From: Bryoerythrophyllum caledonicum
Taxonomy: Eukaryota > Streptophyta > Bryopsida > Pottiales > Pottiaceae
NCBI GenBank assembly: GCA_963971425.1
Contig: OZ020524.1
Coordinates: 7,054,417 to 7,118,416 of the forward strand
Direction: 5' to 3'
Length of the DNA: 64,000 nt
The notes under the pieces are model-generated. The model was not told where the DNA came from and did not search any database. It saw only the letters and a list, made by a program, of their open reading frames with translations. Made by a program: the position numbers and the translations under genes. This document shows positions 11,276-23,521 of this stretch, one piece after another (within the stretch, counting starts at the first letter, position 1; each line of letters opens with the position of its first letter).

Positions 11276-12789
11276 TTTATAAAATATATCTTGATGGAAT
11301 ATATAAATTTAAATATAAGCATATGATAATAAAATATATTTCTAAAAAAAATATTGATCTTCAAGGAGGGTGTATAAGAAAATGATGAAAGGACTGGCAA
11401 GAGGTAGTATCTCTTTAAAATGGCTAGAACATTCTCAAGTTCTGGATCACTTCCAACTAAATCACAGAATTCAGTTTAATCCACCAAAGTGAATGCATTC
11501 CAAAAACACTCATATTGGAGGTTAAAATTTAAATGTCAGTAGGCATACTGTTGATTTTAATGGAACGAATTTTTGGATTCCGTTATGTATTTGTAAGTCA
11601 CTTTCATCGTAAGTATGTATAGAAAGCAAATATATGTATCAAAACAGAAGACGCTGTAAGGGCAGACATATTTAACTAGTATGATGAAAGCAAACACTAG
11701 CCATTAGAGAAGAATAGTATCAGCATCGGTCTTTATTTTTACAGTAGGAATTAGCCTTAGTATCATTGCATCGGTACAGAAAATTCCAAGCAACTGAAGT
11801 ACTTTTACATTAGGAATTTGCAGTATTGACAGTGCATGACATCCAAGAATACCAAACCTGCAAGGATGGAGTATCTGAACTTCAAGTGCATCTTACTCGT
11901 ATCAATGTCACTTTTCCATTTTCAACCTCCGACATTCCTAACTCAAAACCATGCAAATTTCTGTGAAAAATAACATTGCGTACAGCGGCCTCTCCAATAC
12001 ATAATCTACTACTACCAGAGTATTATAAAATACAATCCCATGTACATTGTCAAATTTTACTAATCGTGAGAGCTCCCTAATGTTAGCATCATAAAGGCGG
12101 CTTCAAGATTGAAGTGCTAATGGTTGAAAATTATCCACTACGATTCATTGAGTCAACTTTCTTTATCACGTAGTACAAGTGTTGACTAGTGTGATAAGCA
12201 TGAACCGGAAATTGGGGTAGGAGAGGTTCAGGACAAGAGATACCTATCGATTAGGGCGTTCCCATCAAGCAGCAATACTTCTTGTCCTTTCGAAGGGGAG
12301 AGCCGGCTTTCACAATGGGATTCGTGAATCACTCCAACGTACCTAAAAAGTTTAATAATGGTGGAGCCCAACTAGCAAGGGCGGAACCCACATTTCCAGT
12401 ACATTTTCTAGGCTCCACTAACTGGGACCTTCTGAATCAACGTGTACATGTTGCTGTACACGAGCATGGGTTAGGTTTTCTAGACACACCAAATCATGAT
12501 GGTTGAAGGATGTGTACCGAAAATATTGAATGGGCGGGAGAGTTTACGAAATTCACCACTCTAATTCATCGATTGAACTTACCACATCAAGAGTACAGTC
12601 CACGACTCTCCTTCATTGTTTAAGTCTTTATATGACATCTCAATATGACGGGACAAGGAATTCAATCCATGAGATCAATACCTCACACTTCCTGTCTTCA
12701 TTCACAGTAGTGCCTCGAAGAATTCGACGCCGCAACTCCGCTTCTCACTCCGGGAGTCCTCCGCACCCTTGCTGTAGCAATCTCCTTCG

Positions 12790-15024
12790 ATGGGAAAGTC
12801 GAAGAAACAACAGAGAGTGGTTGTCCCGCCAGTCGAGGCGAGTTCTTCAGAGACTAGTAGTTTTGAAACGCCTCCCACATCCGACTTCATGAATCCGTCT
12901 ATCTGGGCAGAGGCATTTGATCTTCGAGGAATAGGAGAGAATTTAAGGAAGCATTTAACCACCGTTGCGCCGTTTTTTCTTGGGGACGCAGCTCACTACA
13001 ACTTGGACTTTTTCCATGACGTAGGCGGACTGTCGATGAATGGCGTCCCCTTCAAGCGTTTGAAGGAGGAACATAACCTCCCGCTGGAAGCAATGGTCGG
13101 CACCTACCCCCTCAACAAGAACGAGAACCGGCACCCGCTTAGGCACATGACCAGAGATGTGGCCGCTAGAGCTCTGAGAATGTACCAACGTGTTTATGGC
13201 AGGACTGCTCCGGACAATGGAGAATTTGGGACTGCCTTTGTGAGGGGCTTGATGCTTGATGCAAAAAAGTGGAAGATTAACTGGGCCGAAGGTGCCGCAG
13301 AGATGGCAAAGGTACGTTGGAGCATACAATTTCTCAGAGATTCCAAGCAGTCGCTGAACGTCGATGCATATTGATGTGATTCGTCTTATTGATTTTGATG
13401 TCATGTGAGCCTTGACGTTTGGTCAATATAACCATTTACTGACTGCCAGCCTTGCGTATGCAGAGCCGCCTCAAAAGCCCTGGGATGAATCCAGCGAAGC
13501 TCACCCCACCCTGCTTACGTGAGCAAATCCAGGCCATGTTGCAGGTGTTCAGGGCGGTGGTCGACAAGGTGGTCCGCGAGAAGAATGCGGCAGCGAAGAC
13601 CATTTCCAAGGGAGGTGTACCGCGACCTGGAGGTATTGTGCGACAGCCACGTAGTGCAGTGCCGTTGGAGGAAGCACTTCGCAATTCCCCGGTAGCCCGA
13701 CGTGTGGTAGTGGTCAAGGGTCCCTTCTGAAGCAACGCATCAGTCTCCGCCAACATCATCAGTGCAGCAACGTGAGAGGAAGCCCACGGAGAGGAGAGTA
13801 GATGTGGCGCGGGAGAAGCCTTCAGTTCTAGGAGCTGAACAATTGCGTAAGTAACGTTTTATAAAAGAGGCGGCGCTAGTCAAGGTCAGAGACGAACTAG
13901 AGCGTGCGGAGATTTCGCTCGCTATGCGGAAGACCAACCGCCAGGAGTTGGCGCGCTTTGAGCAATCAAAATGGGAGGAATTCGCCGGGATCCAGCAATC
14001 CAAGCACGGCATGGTACTGGACGACGCCTCGAAGAAGGTGGTTGATACACGCCTGCGATCTCTCATGGAGGATGCAGTTGCCGTCTCTACGAAGCTGTCA
14101 ACTTTGGTCCCCGAGATATCGCACTGGACTTTAGAAGCTACAAACTTGCGATCCCAGTTGACCCCGCTTCAGGAGTCCATTAACAATCTCAGCGCCAGAA
14201 TTGACGTCCTCGTGGTTCAAGAGAGCTGCATATGTCCACAACAATTTTATTCAGCATTTCCCGTAAACCTTGATGAAATGGTGCCGCTGAAGATGAACCT
14301 CTCATGCGCAGAATGCGGTCGCTAGTGGGCTGATATGGCTCTGGTGAACCTACCTTGCGGATGCCTTCTCCACCCGAGCTGCTTGTTCCAGGTTGCTCTA
14401 TCCTCCAAACCTTGTTGTCCTGGATGCAACACCAAGCCTTCTACAGGCTGGATGGGCCAATGGGGCTTTAAATCGGACCTTGCTACAGCCGAGGCAGCAT
14501 CATCGGCCGTTAATAGATCAGGCTGGGCGCCTCCGTTGACTCGCATCGAGGCGAGGGCTATTAGTACCAAGCGGAAGATTGTTGACGCGCCACCCAACAG
14601 ACTTTCCTCCCCCAAACGAGTCTACCATGCAACATTGTTCACAAAGTAGCCTGACGTCGAAGAGGACACGCACCTGGAGTTGGCACTTGATATCCCACCA
14701 CGTGCTGCCGCAGGAGGTGTCAACGTTGATGCCGTGACATGCGATGTTACCGTTCACAGCAAGTTAGAGGTTGAAATATGAGAGGAAGTAGCAAGTGCCA
14801 GCCCGCACCATGCACTATGTGGAATTACAGCACTCGTAGTTGAAAGTGACACTGTATTATACGGAAGCCAACGCACTGTATCATCTGGCCGCACTGAACC
14901 CACGGCTGCACACGAAGACCCACAGGACGGAACCCCAGATGAAACTACTCGTACAGAGTATGGGGATATTCTCAACATCGCAAATGCCGCGGCAGTAGAA
15001 GCAATTTCAACTACACCATCATGA
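12790..15024 (+). pseudogene. Unknown-family gene, copy B (coiled coil plus RING-like Cys/His cluster)
   Basis: Homologous to the minus-strand copy at 108-2570. Exon 1 starts MGKSKKQQRV at 12790, contains RVYGRTAPDN and NWAEGAAEMAK, and reaches a GTACG donor at about 13312. Exon 2 follows the TATGCAG acceptor near 13461 and aligns with the other copy around PAKLTPPC. From about 13863 to 15024 one frame carries a coiled coil (13870-14220), then a C-x2-C-x13-C-x-C-x2-H-x2-C-x11-C-x2-C cluster at about 14308-14432, then an acidic tail. That frame is broken by TAG at 14323-14325, TAG at 14647-14649 and a TGA near 14778. The first stop lies inside the zinc-binding spacer without changing its length, so it replaced a sense codon. 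A probable frameshift lies between 13700 and 13860. A RING-like role in ubiquitination is a guess. Confidence 0.55.
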
Positions 15025-16005
15025 TCATAAGAATGCACATATTAGTACAATGTAGAGGGATAGTCTTAACAGACCTGGGAGGTTTGGTGCAGCTAGAAGA
15101 TCAAAAAACACTAGAGTCTTTGGCTCCTTATCACACCACCGTGTAATAAGTATATATCCGCTCCACTTCAATGGAAGCTAAAACGCTGCTTTTTTGACAA
15201 CATCTCTAAACTTCGTGAATGCCGTGTACCTATAAGTCGATGGTATGAAGGACTCAATAATCAATCCATGGTAATGGTGACTCTTTTAGGATGCAATTGC
15301 TAGTATCACTGTATCACCGATGCCGATTCAGGGCCGCTGCGGCTTGGTCGTTACCCACGTCGTGTGACTGCAGTTCATGTCGAATCTTGTTACATTGCAT
15401 AATATTGACTTCATATTATTCCAATGAATCCAGACATTCATTAAATCTCTAGTGAGGTTTACTCTGCTCAGCCGTTGTGTGATCATCTGTGACTACTGTT
15501 TGCTGGCTTAGAATGAATTAAGTTTTGATCATATAGACATTATGTCTAGTATAGCAAACATGGTCTATTCGGGACAAGGGTTTAAGTCAACATAAATACA
15601 AACTGTAAGCAATACAACTCTTACCGGAAGAGAGACGTCTAAAACCAGAATTCTACTACGAAGTAAGATAACAACTTCACGTTGAAGCATGGGTCCATTA
15701 CTTATAACTGTGTTGCTCCTTACAATAGAAACCATGCGATGCTTATGACACATCATCATTACTTCCTGTATTAGTTTCAGTACTTGGCATCAACACAAAC
15801 AAAGCGCCATCAAGTCGCACATGTGTGCCGAGGGCTACACATAAAAAGCAGAATAAGAAACCCGACAAATTATAAATACATCAAGTGCCACCAAGATATG
15901 GGTGGCATAAATTTATCTCCACGAATGAACATTCAATAAAATATTCCCGAAAAGTTCTCATTCTGAATGGCTTAACAGTTCTTAACAATGAAGTATAGAG
16001 TAAAC
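15025..16005. other. Intergenic, nothing recognised
   Basis: AT-rich sequence without long open frames, repeats or RNA-gene signals that I can identify. Confidence 0.5.
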
Positions 16006-17930
16006 TCAAGTGATATCAGTTACATCTTCTACGCTAGTCTGGGATTCACTAACACCCGCTTCTGCGCCACTAACGGACTCACCTATATCTGATGCCTCAG
16101 GGGATACATATCTACTGCCCTGGCGGGTACGACTCTCACGCCAAGCCTCACTAGCCGCCTCTGCCCTAGACGCATGCCATGCGTCGCGCCTCCTAGCCAT
16201 ACTTTCAACCGTCGCTGGATCGGGCAATGTCTACTCGGATTCCGAAGTCCTCTTTTGCAACTTTGCAGCATACCTGTGCTGTATATTTCTATACCAGAAC
16301 TCGTATTGCTCCACAATAACACTTGTCCTAGCTGTTGTCCCTCCATGTTGTCCATGGTATTGGCTAGAGGTTTTAGCAGCATGTTGCGACTTCTCCATCC
16401 CTTGGCAGTTCCATACAGACAAACTCCCATATCTTTCTATAAACCAGGGTCCGTGCTTCACCAATACGTGCTGCAGACATTGAGAGCACAAGATCAATGT
16501 CAAATCAGAACTCTGAACAATATAGCATAAATAGTGAGCATGGTTGCTGCACATCAATGACATGAAGGGCACCACTTAGAAGATTCCCGAACAAGCTAAA
16601 ACACTCACAAAAATGGCCAAGCGGGTCGCTGAATTACTCACGATATAGTGTGTCACATGACCCTCCCCATGTGCCGCAACAAAAGCTCTTCCAAAACTCT
16701 CAATGACAGATTTACAGTTCCTCCTTTGATCGTCTGATAGAATCAACCTGGTGAAGTATGGCTGCAAAGCCTCGAGAGTCTCCCACACTCGCCTGCGCTT
16801 CACCCTTGCTTGTCCATTTTCAAGGTTATTCGATTCTGAAGCAAGGACGTCCTTCCAAACCCAGTCATTCCTGGACCATGAACTTGGTCCAAACAATTTG
16901 CTTGCCAAGACTCCACCAATGCTCTGCTTCTGGACGACATTCCCTGTTTTCCCAGAGGCTGCGGGTCCTGCTTTAGCACACAGTTCGACCCTTCTACACC
17001 AATTGCAGACATGGTTTTCTCCATCGCGTCAATCGCAACGGATTTCCTCTCTCCATCTTGCATGTTCCAGACGAACATGAAGTGCAAGTGTAGGACTTTT
17101 TCAACAATTCGAACCAGTGCATGCAAAGTGCATATGTGTGTCCTGCTCAAAGGAATTGGCAGAATGGGTTTCCATCGAGGATGTGTCGATGTCGCATCGT
17201 GCACCTTGAATCCTAGTCGCAAACAAACCTCCCTGCGAGGTTCCTTTTCCACGAGAGGATGATGTCTGCTCTGCTTCAGCACCTGTGCAGGTCCTTAAAC
17301 GTTCGTGCTTCTGCTCACAGTATATGCAATTCATCTTGCATGCCGGTCCATGTTGTAACCCATACATACACTTGATTGTCTTCATATCGGCACTTAAATG
17401 CCACTCAACTGGATAACTCCCGTAACCTGGTACTTCAAGTTCTTCCCCGTTGGATTGTGCTTTAATAATATCTAGAAAAGTTGTTTGTTGAAAGACCCAT
17501 TGCAGGATATCATACGACTCTTTCTCCACTTGAAAGCAACCTATTGGCCAAATCTCTTGCTCAGATTGAACCAAAAAATATCTATCATCATTTCTCTGGA
17601 TCTCTGGATCAAGGGCTCGATTCATGAGTGTCAGGCTCACTCGCTCAAACTTCTTCCCATGCAACACTTCCGCCTCGTCCAGCTTTAGCACAAATATCAG
17701 TGCCCCACCCCTCAACTCTGATATAAACCAAAGTAATTAATCACAACTGCGCATCGCATATATTAACAAGACCCTCCTGCTTTCTAATAAAAAAATTAAC
17801 AGAAATTCCTTTTTTGGGACTCATCTTCAAGCTTGATGTCGTAGAACAGCACCATTGATCGTTGAACAACCTCTTCGATGCTTCCAAAAACTCGCGAGCC
17901 AACACAAGGGGCTCCAGGAGCCATTACCAC
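16006..17930 (-). pseudogene. Decayed multi-exon transposon-derived gene
   Basis: Minus-strand coding fragments follow one another from about 17925 to 16006. An upstream piece contains VVQRSMVLFYDIKLED. After a TATATCAG acceptor comes LRGGALIFVLKLDEAEV and, further on, the segment LSADMKTIKCMYGLQ with a downstream CxxxCIYC. A shifted frame carries PILPIPLSRTHICTLHALVR, then another shift leads to SWSRNDWVWKDVL. A GTGAGT donor after THYI and a TCTGCAG acceptor join it to HVLVKHGPWFIERYG, CQGMEKSQH and an acidic tail. A single TAG at 16231-16233 interrupts the tail. The order (acidic strand, LSADMK, Cys-x-x-Cys, then PIPL...LH) resembles transposon-derived proteins common in invertebrates and algae whose superfamily I cannot name. 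At least two frameshifts and one stop mark it as inactive. Confidence 0.45.
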
Positions 17931-18125
17931 ATGTAAAATGGTTGATTTTACCATGTTGATTTCATATATATTACACTAAACGGATAATCTCACTTGATGT
18001 GGTAAAAATGCGACACTACCACATGGAAAATTACCATATGGTAATTTGACATGGTAAATTGCGGGGTTTTCTCACATGGTAAATTGCAGGGTTTTCTCAC
18101 ATGATAATTTTTTCTTTTGAATATT
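17931..18125. repeat. Short ACATGGTAAA-type repeats
   Basis: TTTACCAT, ATGGTAAA, ACCACATG and CACATGGTAAATTGC-GGGTTTTCT recur in both orientations. The second half is a clear 34-bp direct duplication around 18055-18110. Similar TTTACCAT motifs return at 19319-19450, on the other side of the TTAA element. Confidence 0.55.
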
Positions 18126-18383
18126 ATTTGTCATTAGCCAGGTCTTCAAATACATAATTAGACCAAAATAATATTAACATGCATTTTATATTTGAACGTG
18201 GATGACCTACAAGCCTACAAGGTAGAGTATCCAACTCTAACTCTAAAATAGCATGTCAAGAGTAATTGGAAAGTCGAAAGTAATTGGAAGATATCTTTGC
18301 ACCTTAATATACTTGTCCTTCACTTGCCCAGGACAAACCTTATGGGATATACAAGAAACCATGGTTTACAATCAAAGTATTAA

Positions 18384-19306
18384 CCCCTAAAGGACCAAAC
18401 GTCCCCCCGGGGTCATTTTGGATTTTGGGCATGTACCTACAATTTGAAAAAAAATCCTTTTTAATTGAATTTTTTTTTCAAGATAGGATCTGATAAGAGC
18501 TTCGTGGAGATTTTTTTTAATCTTTTTTTGGATTTGTGGTTTGAAAGTTAGTACCACTTAAAGCCAAAAGTGGGACTTTGGGCACCTCCAAAAATTTTGA
18601 CAAAAGTTTCTATTGGCATTGAGATTTTTCAAACATATAAAGAATATTTCCATATTTAGAAAATTTCAAAAAAAATTCTTGTCTTTAGTGTAAAAAGGCA
18701 TTTTATTCCAAGTCAAACATTTTCACACATTGTTGGGCAACGGGGAAAAAAACTTCATCTTTTCTACATAAAACCTAGAGATCTTCATATTTTTCACTTT
18801 TTTTTTTCCCAACAACAATATATGGTGAAAACTTTCTTATTGACCGTTTGGATTATCATTTGAATACATACGTAGTTCACAAAAAAATAAAACGTGAAAT
18901 GGCAATTTTTGAACCTCCACTCCTTGCACACTTGATTTGAATATGCTACACCCCTTTTTTACCTCTAAAAATTGGTGTGTTGGGAAATAGCATCATGCTT
19001 AAGACAATGGTAAAAGATTTAGACCTTGTACAATGCAAAAATTTGATACAAAATGAAGTCAAAGTCAGCTGATCTACTCAACGCAGGGATGAAAATGAAC
19101 CATTGTTTGACTTTAAACACTAAAATCTATCAATCCATGCGGTGGATTGCAACCAAAATTTGGTGGCATGTTTATATGGAAGTTTTTTTTAAGATCTTAC
19201 GGTTGAAAATCCAAAATTCACTTTAAAATGTGATTTTCATGTCTCTTTTTGACAGTGGCAGTTTTGGACTGGTTTTAGAGCGAATTAGGTCGTGGTCCTT
19301 TAGGGG
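18384..19306. mobile_element. TTAA-flanked non-autonomous element A (piggyBac-like), 923 bp
   Basis: TTAA at 18380-18383 is followed by CCCCTAAAGGACCA. The other end is TGGTCCTTTAGGGG followed by TTAA at 19307-19310, so there is a perfect 14-bp inverted repeat with a TTAA duplication. The ends starting CCC and the TTAA target fit piggyBac-type elements. There is no coding frame inside. Internal sequence is shared with the element starting at 63354 and, more distantly, with 23522-24408. Confidence 0.85.
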
Positions 19307-19477
19307 TTAAAAGTGCAGGTTTTACCATATGCTTCAAATGGTAAAACCTTCTAGAAGTAGTAAAAATAGTGTTTTTGACTCAAGGAATGAAAATTACACA
19401 TTGGCAGTGAGTAGACCTGTTAAAAGTGCAGCTTTTATCATGTCCTTCAAGTGGTAACACCTCCCGGGACCCTTGTG

Positions 19478-19643
19478 CAAGACGAGCATGGCGCTGACCT
19501 CGGACATGTTCATGCTGACGGTGCTCCGTGGGCGCGAGCGGACACGCGCGGAGTGGACGCCGCTGCTGGCCAGCGGGGGGTTCTCCGAGGTCTCGTTCCT
19601 GAGTCTGCATGGAGTGGATCTCATCGAGTGCGTCAAGACGTGA
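19478..19643 (+). pseudogene. Orphan terminal exon of a plant-type O-methyltransferase
   Basis: A GC-rich island in AT-rich DNA. In the frame ending at TGA 19641-19643 it encodes about 54 residues with DMFMLTVLRGRERTRAEW followed by LLASGGFSEVSFLSL and a C-terminal LIECVKT. This matches the C-terminus of COMT-type S-adenosylmethionine-dependent methyltransferases, where D-x2-M ... G-x-E-R-T-x2-E-W/Y and L-L ... A/G-G-F form the last helices and strands. No methyl-donor-binding or catalytic-His exon is visible upstream. Instead there is a TTAA element 170 bp away. It is either a gene fragment or the last exon of a gene whose other exons are far upstream. Confidence 0.6.
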
Positions 19644-20126
19644 ACATGGAACGAGCTCTTCGAGACCGCGTATTTAACTGTTAAGCATGGGCGTTCATCA
19701 CCCTTGACGAATGTCGTGGATGAATTATGGTTTTGTCGTTTCCCTGTTTAAACTCTGATTTCGCGTCGCAGTTTCTATCTTTTCTAGTCTACTAATAAGC
19801 ATGTATTCGTTTTGCTCGCGAGAGCTTTATAGAGGCGCTGTACGTTCCTGCAGTGTTTATCTGTATTGGCCTTGGATTATTCCAATAGTGTGTAGTACGT
19901 AGATGAATAAAGAGAGCTCGTGAAGAGCATGCATTCTGGAAACATGAGAGAATCGAGTGTGTGTGTCTTTGGTGTGTCTCAAATTAAGTACTGTGAGATA
20001 AACAAGTACACAAGTACTTGTACACAAGTATTTGTACACAAGTACTTTGAGGTACTTGTGTGATAGAATTTAACAGTACCCGAGTACGAAATGAGGAATT
20101 CAGGATACTCTTGTGTTTGGTATTCT

Positions 20127-20219
20127 CACTACAAGACAACAGGGTGCTTAGCAACAGGGTGCTTAGTTTTGCTTAATTTTTTTTCAAAACGTTGCTAAAC
20201 ACCCTATTTTCTTGTAGTG
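20127..20219. mobile_element. 93-bp CACTA-type MITE
   Basis: Left end CACTACAAGACAACAGGGTG. The right end, reverse complemented, begins CACTACAAGAAAATAGGGTG. The pairing extends through TTAGCAAC. CACTACAAGAAAA is the classic plant EnSpm terminus. Flanking triplets are TCT and TCA, a near match to a 3-bp duplication. Confidence 0.75.
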
Positions 20220-23200
20220 TCATCCTGGGTTTGGCTGCAACAAGTGACGCGGACATTTGTCATATTGATAGAGCAGGACTTTCAAGTTGTACATTGGCCG
20301 TTAGAGAGTCCACCTTCTTAGAGATGAAGGTTGAGTGATCTCTTCTGACTTTGATAGAGGGAACTGGACAAGCTATCGATTTTTCATGCGCTTACTAATA
20401 TATTAGTTAGCTCACACAATAAATTCTTGGCAGTTATACTATGTTTGGGTATGATATCTCTACAATACCTAGGCGATTCTAGTCCCATACACGGGTGATA
20501 TTCGGATGATATTGGTTAGGTAACTACTTTGTACTTGGGTGAACTACCCTATTCCGTGGTTGAGTGGGAGGTCTCGGAAAATGTCCTGATTGCTTGACAT
20601 GTTCAGAATGGGACTGTCTCCAATTTGACTATGGAACCTTGTTCCTTAGGCATGGAACGGATATCCAAGAAAAGATATTGGCAAAGACAAATGCCTGAAA
20701 AGAAATTAAACGCTCTAAAGAAGAAGAAAAATAAAATACAAAAATAAAAATGTTACAAATTTGTAACAAATTTTTAATGTGTCAAGCTAAAGATAAAGAA
20801 AAAGGAATGAATGAGATTAACAAAAGAGTTGGGATGAGGAATAATACCACAATGCATCTTAAAAAAAACAATGTACATTGAGAGGTTAAGTCTTATCCAT
20901 TGCTTTCTGTGAAATATATCCTTTACCATTTAAACAACATTATTTGTCATACATACACTCATTCCAGTAAATGTAATTTACAGTGGTCCAACCAAATTCT
21001 CATTCCACATCAAGTTGTGTTTGTTAGAAATTAAAAGGAAAATGATTCAAAATTGTTCACACACAATTTAGAAAATAGAAGAAAATATATTATATTGACA
21101 AAATAAACACAATAAAGTAAAGATACATAAAAACTTTAATATAAGGGATTTTGAAAAAACACAATCTCTAAACCTCAAGGAACACAAATCGTTCCAAATT
21201 TAAAACTTGGATATGTGGTACTTCATAGCAAAGTTTCCACGGATTTAGGCAATAATATAACAAACTCATTACGGATATAGGCTTCACCATTGCCAATTTT
21301 CCACAATTATTTAGCCTGCTTCTAAAAATTTGTCACAAAATTTTCCAACAACTTAATGTTCACCGCTCACCGCTCACGTTCCATCACTCATGGCTCACAA
21401 ACTAGAAATCCTAGGACCCGCATCAATCCCCTTCGATATAATATCCTTTCCCATTCATCTTCCAAGCGGTGCAATTCCGAATGACATCAAAGCAGATCCA
21501 GGGACTTGTCAATAACACTGCTATTGGAGCATCGTTGCGATTAGCCGTACAGATAGTAGAAATAGGATTTCGTGATGGAAACATTGCAAGATCTTATCAT
21601 GAACAACATTGGATGAAGGTGCGACCACTTGCACATGCATTTTTTTAGATCCGACATTGACTTAATCGCAATCAGTGGATCCGCAACTGTAAACCAGGAA
21701 ATGCCGCACTCCTAGAACACGGCCTCAAAACTCTAACAATTGAGGATCTAGACTGCTTGAATAATCTAATGAAGAAGTCTCATAATCTTACAAGACTCCG
21801 ATGGCACAATGATGAAGCCAATCCGTGGCCCTCAAATGATTTGACATTGTGGTATCAAGCACCTCTTGCATCTGAGTGGCAAAAGGATTAGGAATATAGC
21901 AGGCCAATGAATTTGAGAATGATTACACTCATCTCACAAAATCCAAACGAGCCTAAACTTTGTTGAAGTCTGAGGAATCAGAGGAGGTTGGATTGCGAGA
22001 GAGGCAGTGAGGACTACCTTCATTAGAAAAACCACATAAGAAAAGCATCTCAATGTTCCACAATTTCTACAGTACAAGGATGCCAAAATTAATGAAGATC
22101 TCCTCGTTACAACCGTTTTCAATTTGATTGATTATGAATATCCTTTGCAAACTTGTAACATATCTCACATATTTACATGCTTAGTATTTTACGCATGAGT
22201 CGGTTTTGGACACTCCCAGTTGAAATATTTAAATTTTTCAATTCAAAGTAGTTTGGACACAACGGATATCACATAGGTATTAAATGGACACCATCTAGGT
22301 ATTACATGCTTATCACTTGGATAATTAAAAAGGGTATCTCTTGGCATTATATGGGTATTGCCTTCCATAAAATGATAAATCCTTTTGTTTCCAAATTTTT
22401 TTATTAATCTTCAATCAAAAAATTATATGTAAAACTGACCAACAAGTAGGATATTTTTGTACGCCCATACTTTTTTTTCTATCTATGTATCTATTTTTAT
22501 AAAGACATGTCAAATTATCCTAAACCTAAACCCATAGCTATAGGCTTTCCTTTCGATTTTTAGAGGAATTGTTGGAATAAAAACCTCAACTATTTAGACT
22601 TCCATATATCCAAGTATCTTGTCGTTGTAAATTTTACATGTTTTTTTTCATATGTCAAAACAATCTAAATATAATCCACCGCCACATGCGTGTAAAATTT
22701 ACAAATTTTACAATTTTGAAAAAAAATTGACAAAAAAATTCAGAAATTGTGTGCTCATAGCTTGCTGCTAAAGTAGCATTCCTGAAGCTAATGCATGCAA
22801 AATACATACAAAGAATAACATAAAAATATAAATACAAAATACTCTTACCATAACTAAAGAGCTTCTTGTACTCCTACTAGCTTGAAACCTAGGACTCACA
22901 CCTTGCATTAATCTTGTGTGGTATTAATACTACATTTGGTAGCCTATTTAATATACTACTAATTCTCAAAAGGTATGTCCTTTGGTAAAAGATTTCCCCG
23001 AAAGCCCTACCAATCATCTAGTTCTATTTTATGCTCCATACATGTTCATCAAAAGGTATGTCTTTCTATAAGGATATGACTTTAACCCTTTTTACATTCT
23101 ATTTCCATTTCTTAGTGTAAATAATTCTCTTTTAAGCATTGAATTAACTTAATGTGAATATTAACATTATCTATTTAGTTTTTAAAGTAACCACAACCCT

Positions 23201-23517
23201 TTTTACACAATGAATTTTGATAACAAAGCTAAAAACAATCTTTGCCACAATAATCTCTTATGTACTTGGGGACATGACAAGAAGCAGTTAACGAAGAAGA
23301 GTTGGTTGGAACAAACAAGATAGGCTACATCATTTGAGAGGAGGCTTTGAACTAGACATATGGCGTGACCCTTTTTTTAAGGGGTCATTTGTTGGCTCCG
23401 TGGTGCGGACTTCCACAACAATTAGGTGGTTGGCTTTGCATCCCCCTACCACCGCAATCCCCACCATAGCTCGAACAAGATGGAGTGGTGCAGTTGTTCT
23501 TAGGTTAACAAGTGAGG
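20220..23517. other. AT-rich intergenic region, no intact gene
   Basis: Low-complexity, AT-rich DNA. The only coding-like stretch is at 21481-21960. Confidence 0.45.
21481..21960 (+). pseudogene. Possible decayed coding segment, family unknown
   Basis: One frame from ATG 21481 reads nearly open over about 160 codons, interrupted by TAG and TGA near 21645-21660, TAG near 21890 and TGA near 21965. It has natural-looking composition (for example IVEIGFRDGNIARSYHEQHW and TIEDLDCLNNLMKKSHNL). I recognise no family. It could be a transposon relic or chance. Confidence 0.25.
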
Positions 23518-23521
23518 TTAA

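Larger units (their letters stand above)
8750..12789. other. Intergenic region without a recognised gene
   Basis: Short open frames occur on both strands but none has a recognisable motif. Structured parts are a small retro-insertion at 9056-9124, a TATATA-rich tract near 10095-10175 and the 21-bp array at 10935-11275. Nothing is recognised from 11280 to 12789. Confidence 0.45.

Noticed and set aside
12282-12892. Plus-strand frames before the copy B gene
   Set aside because: No motifs and no match to copy A; the 12530-12892 frame overlaps exon 1 in another frame.
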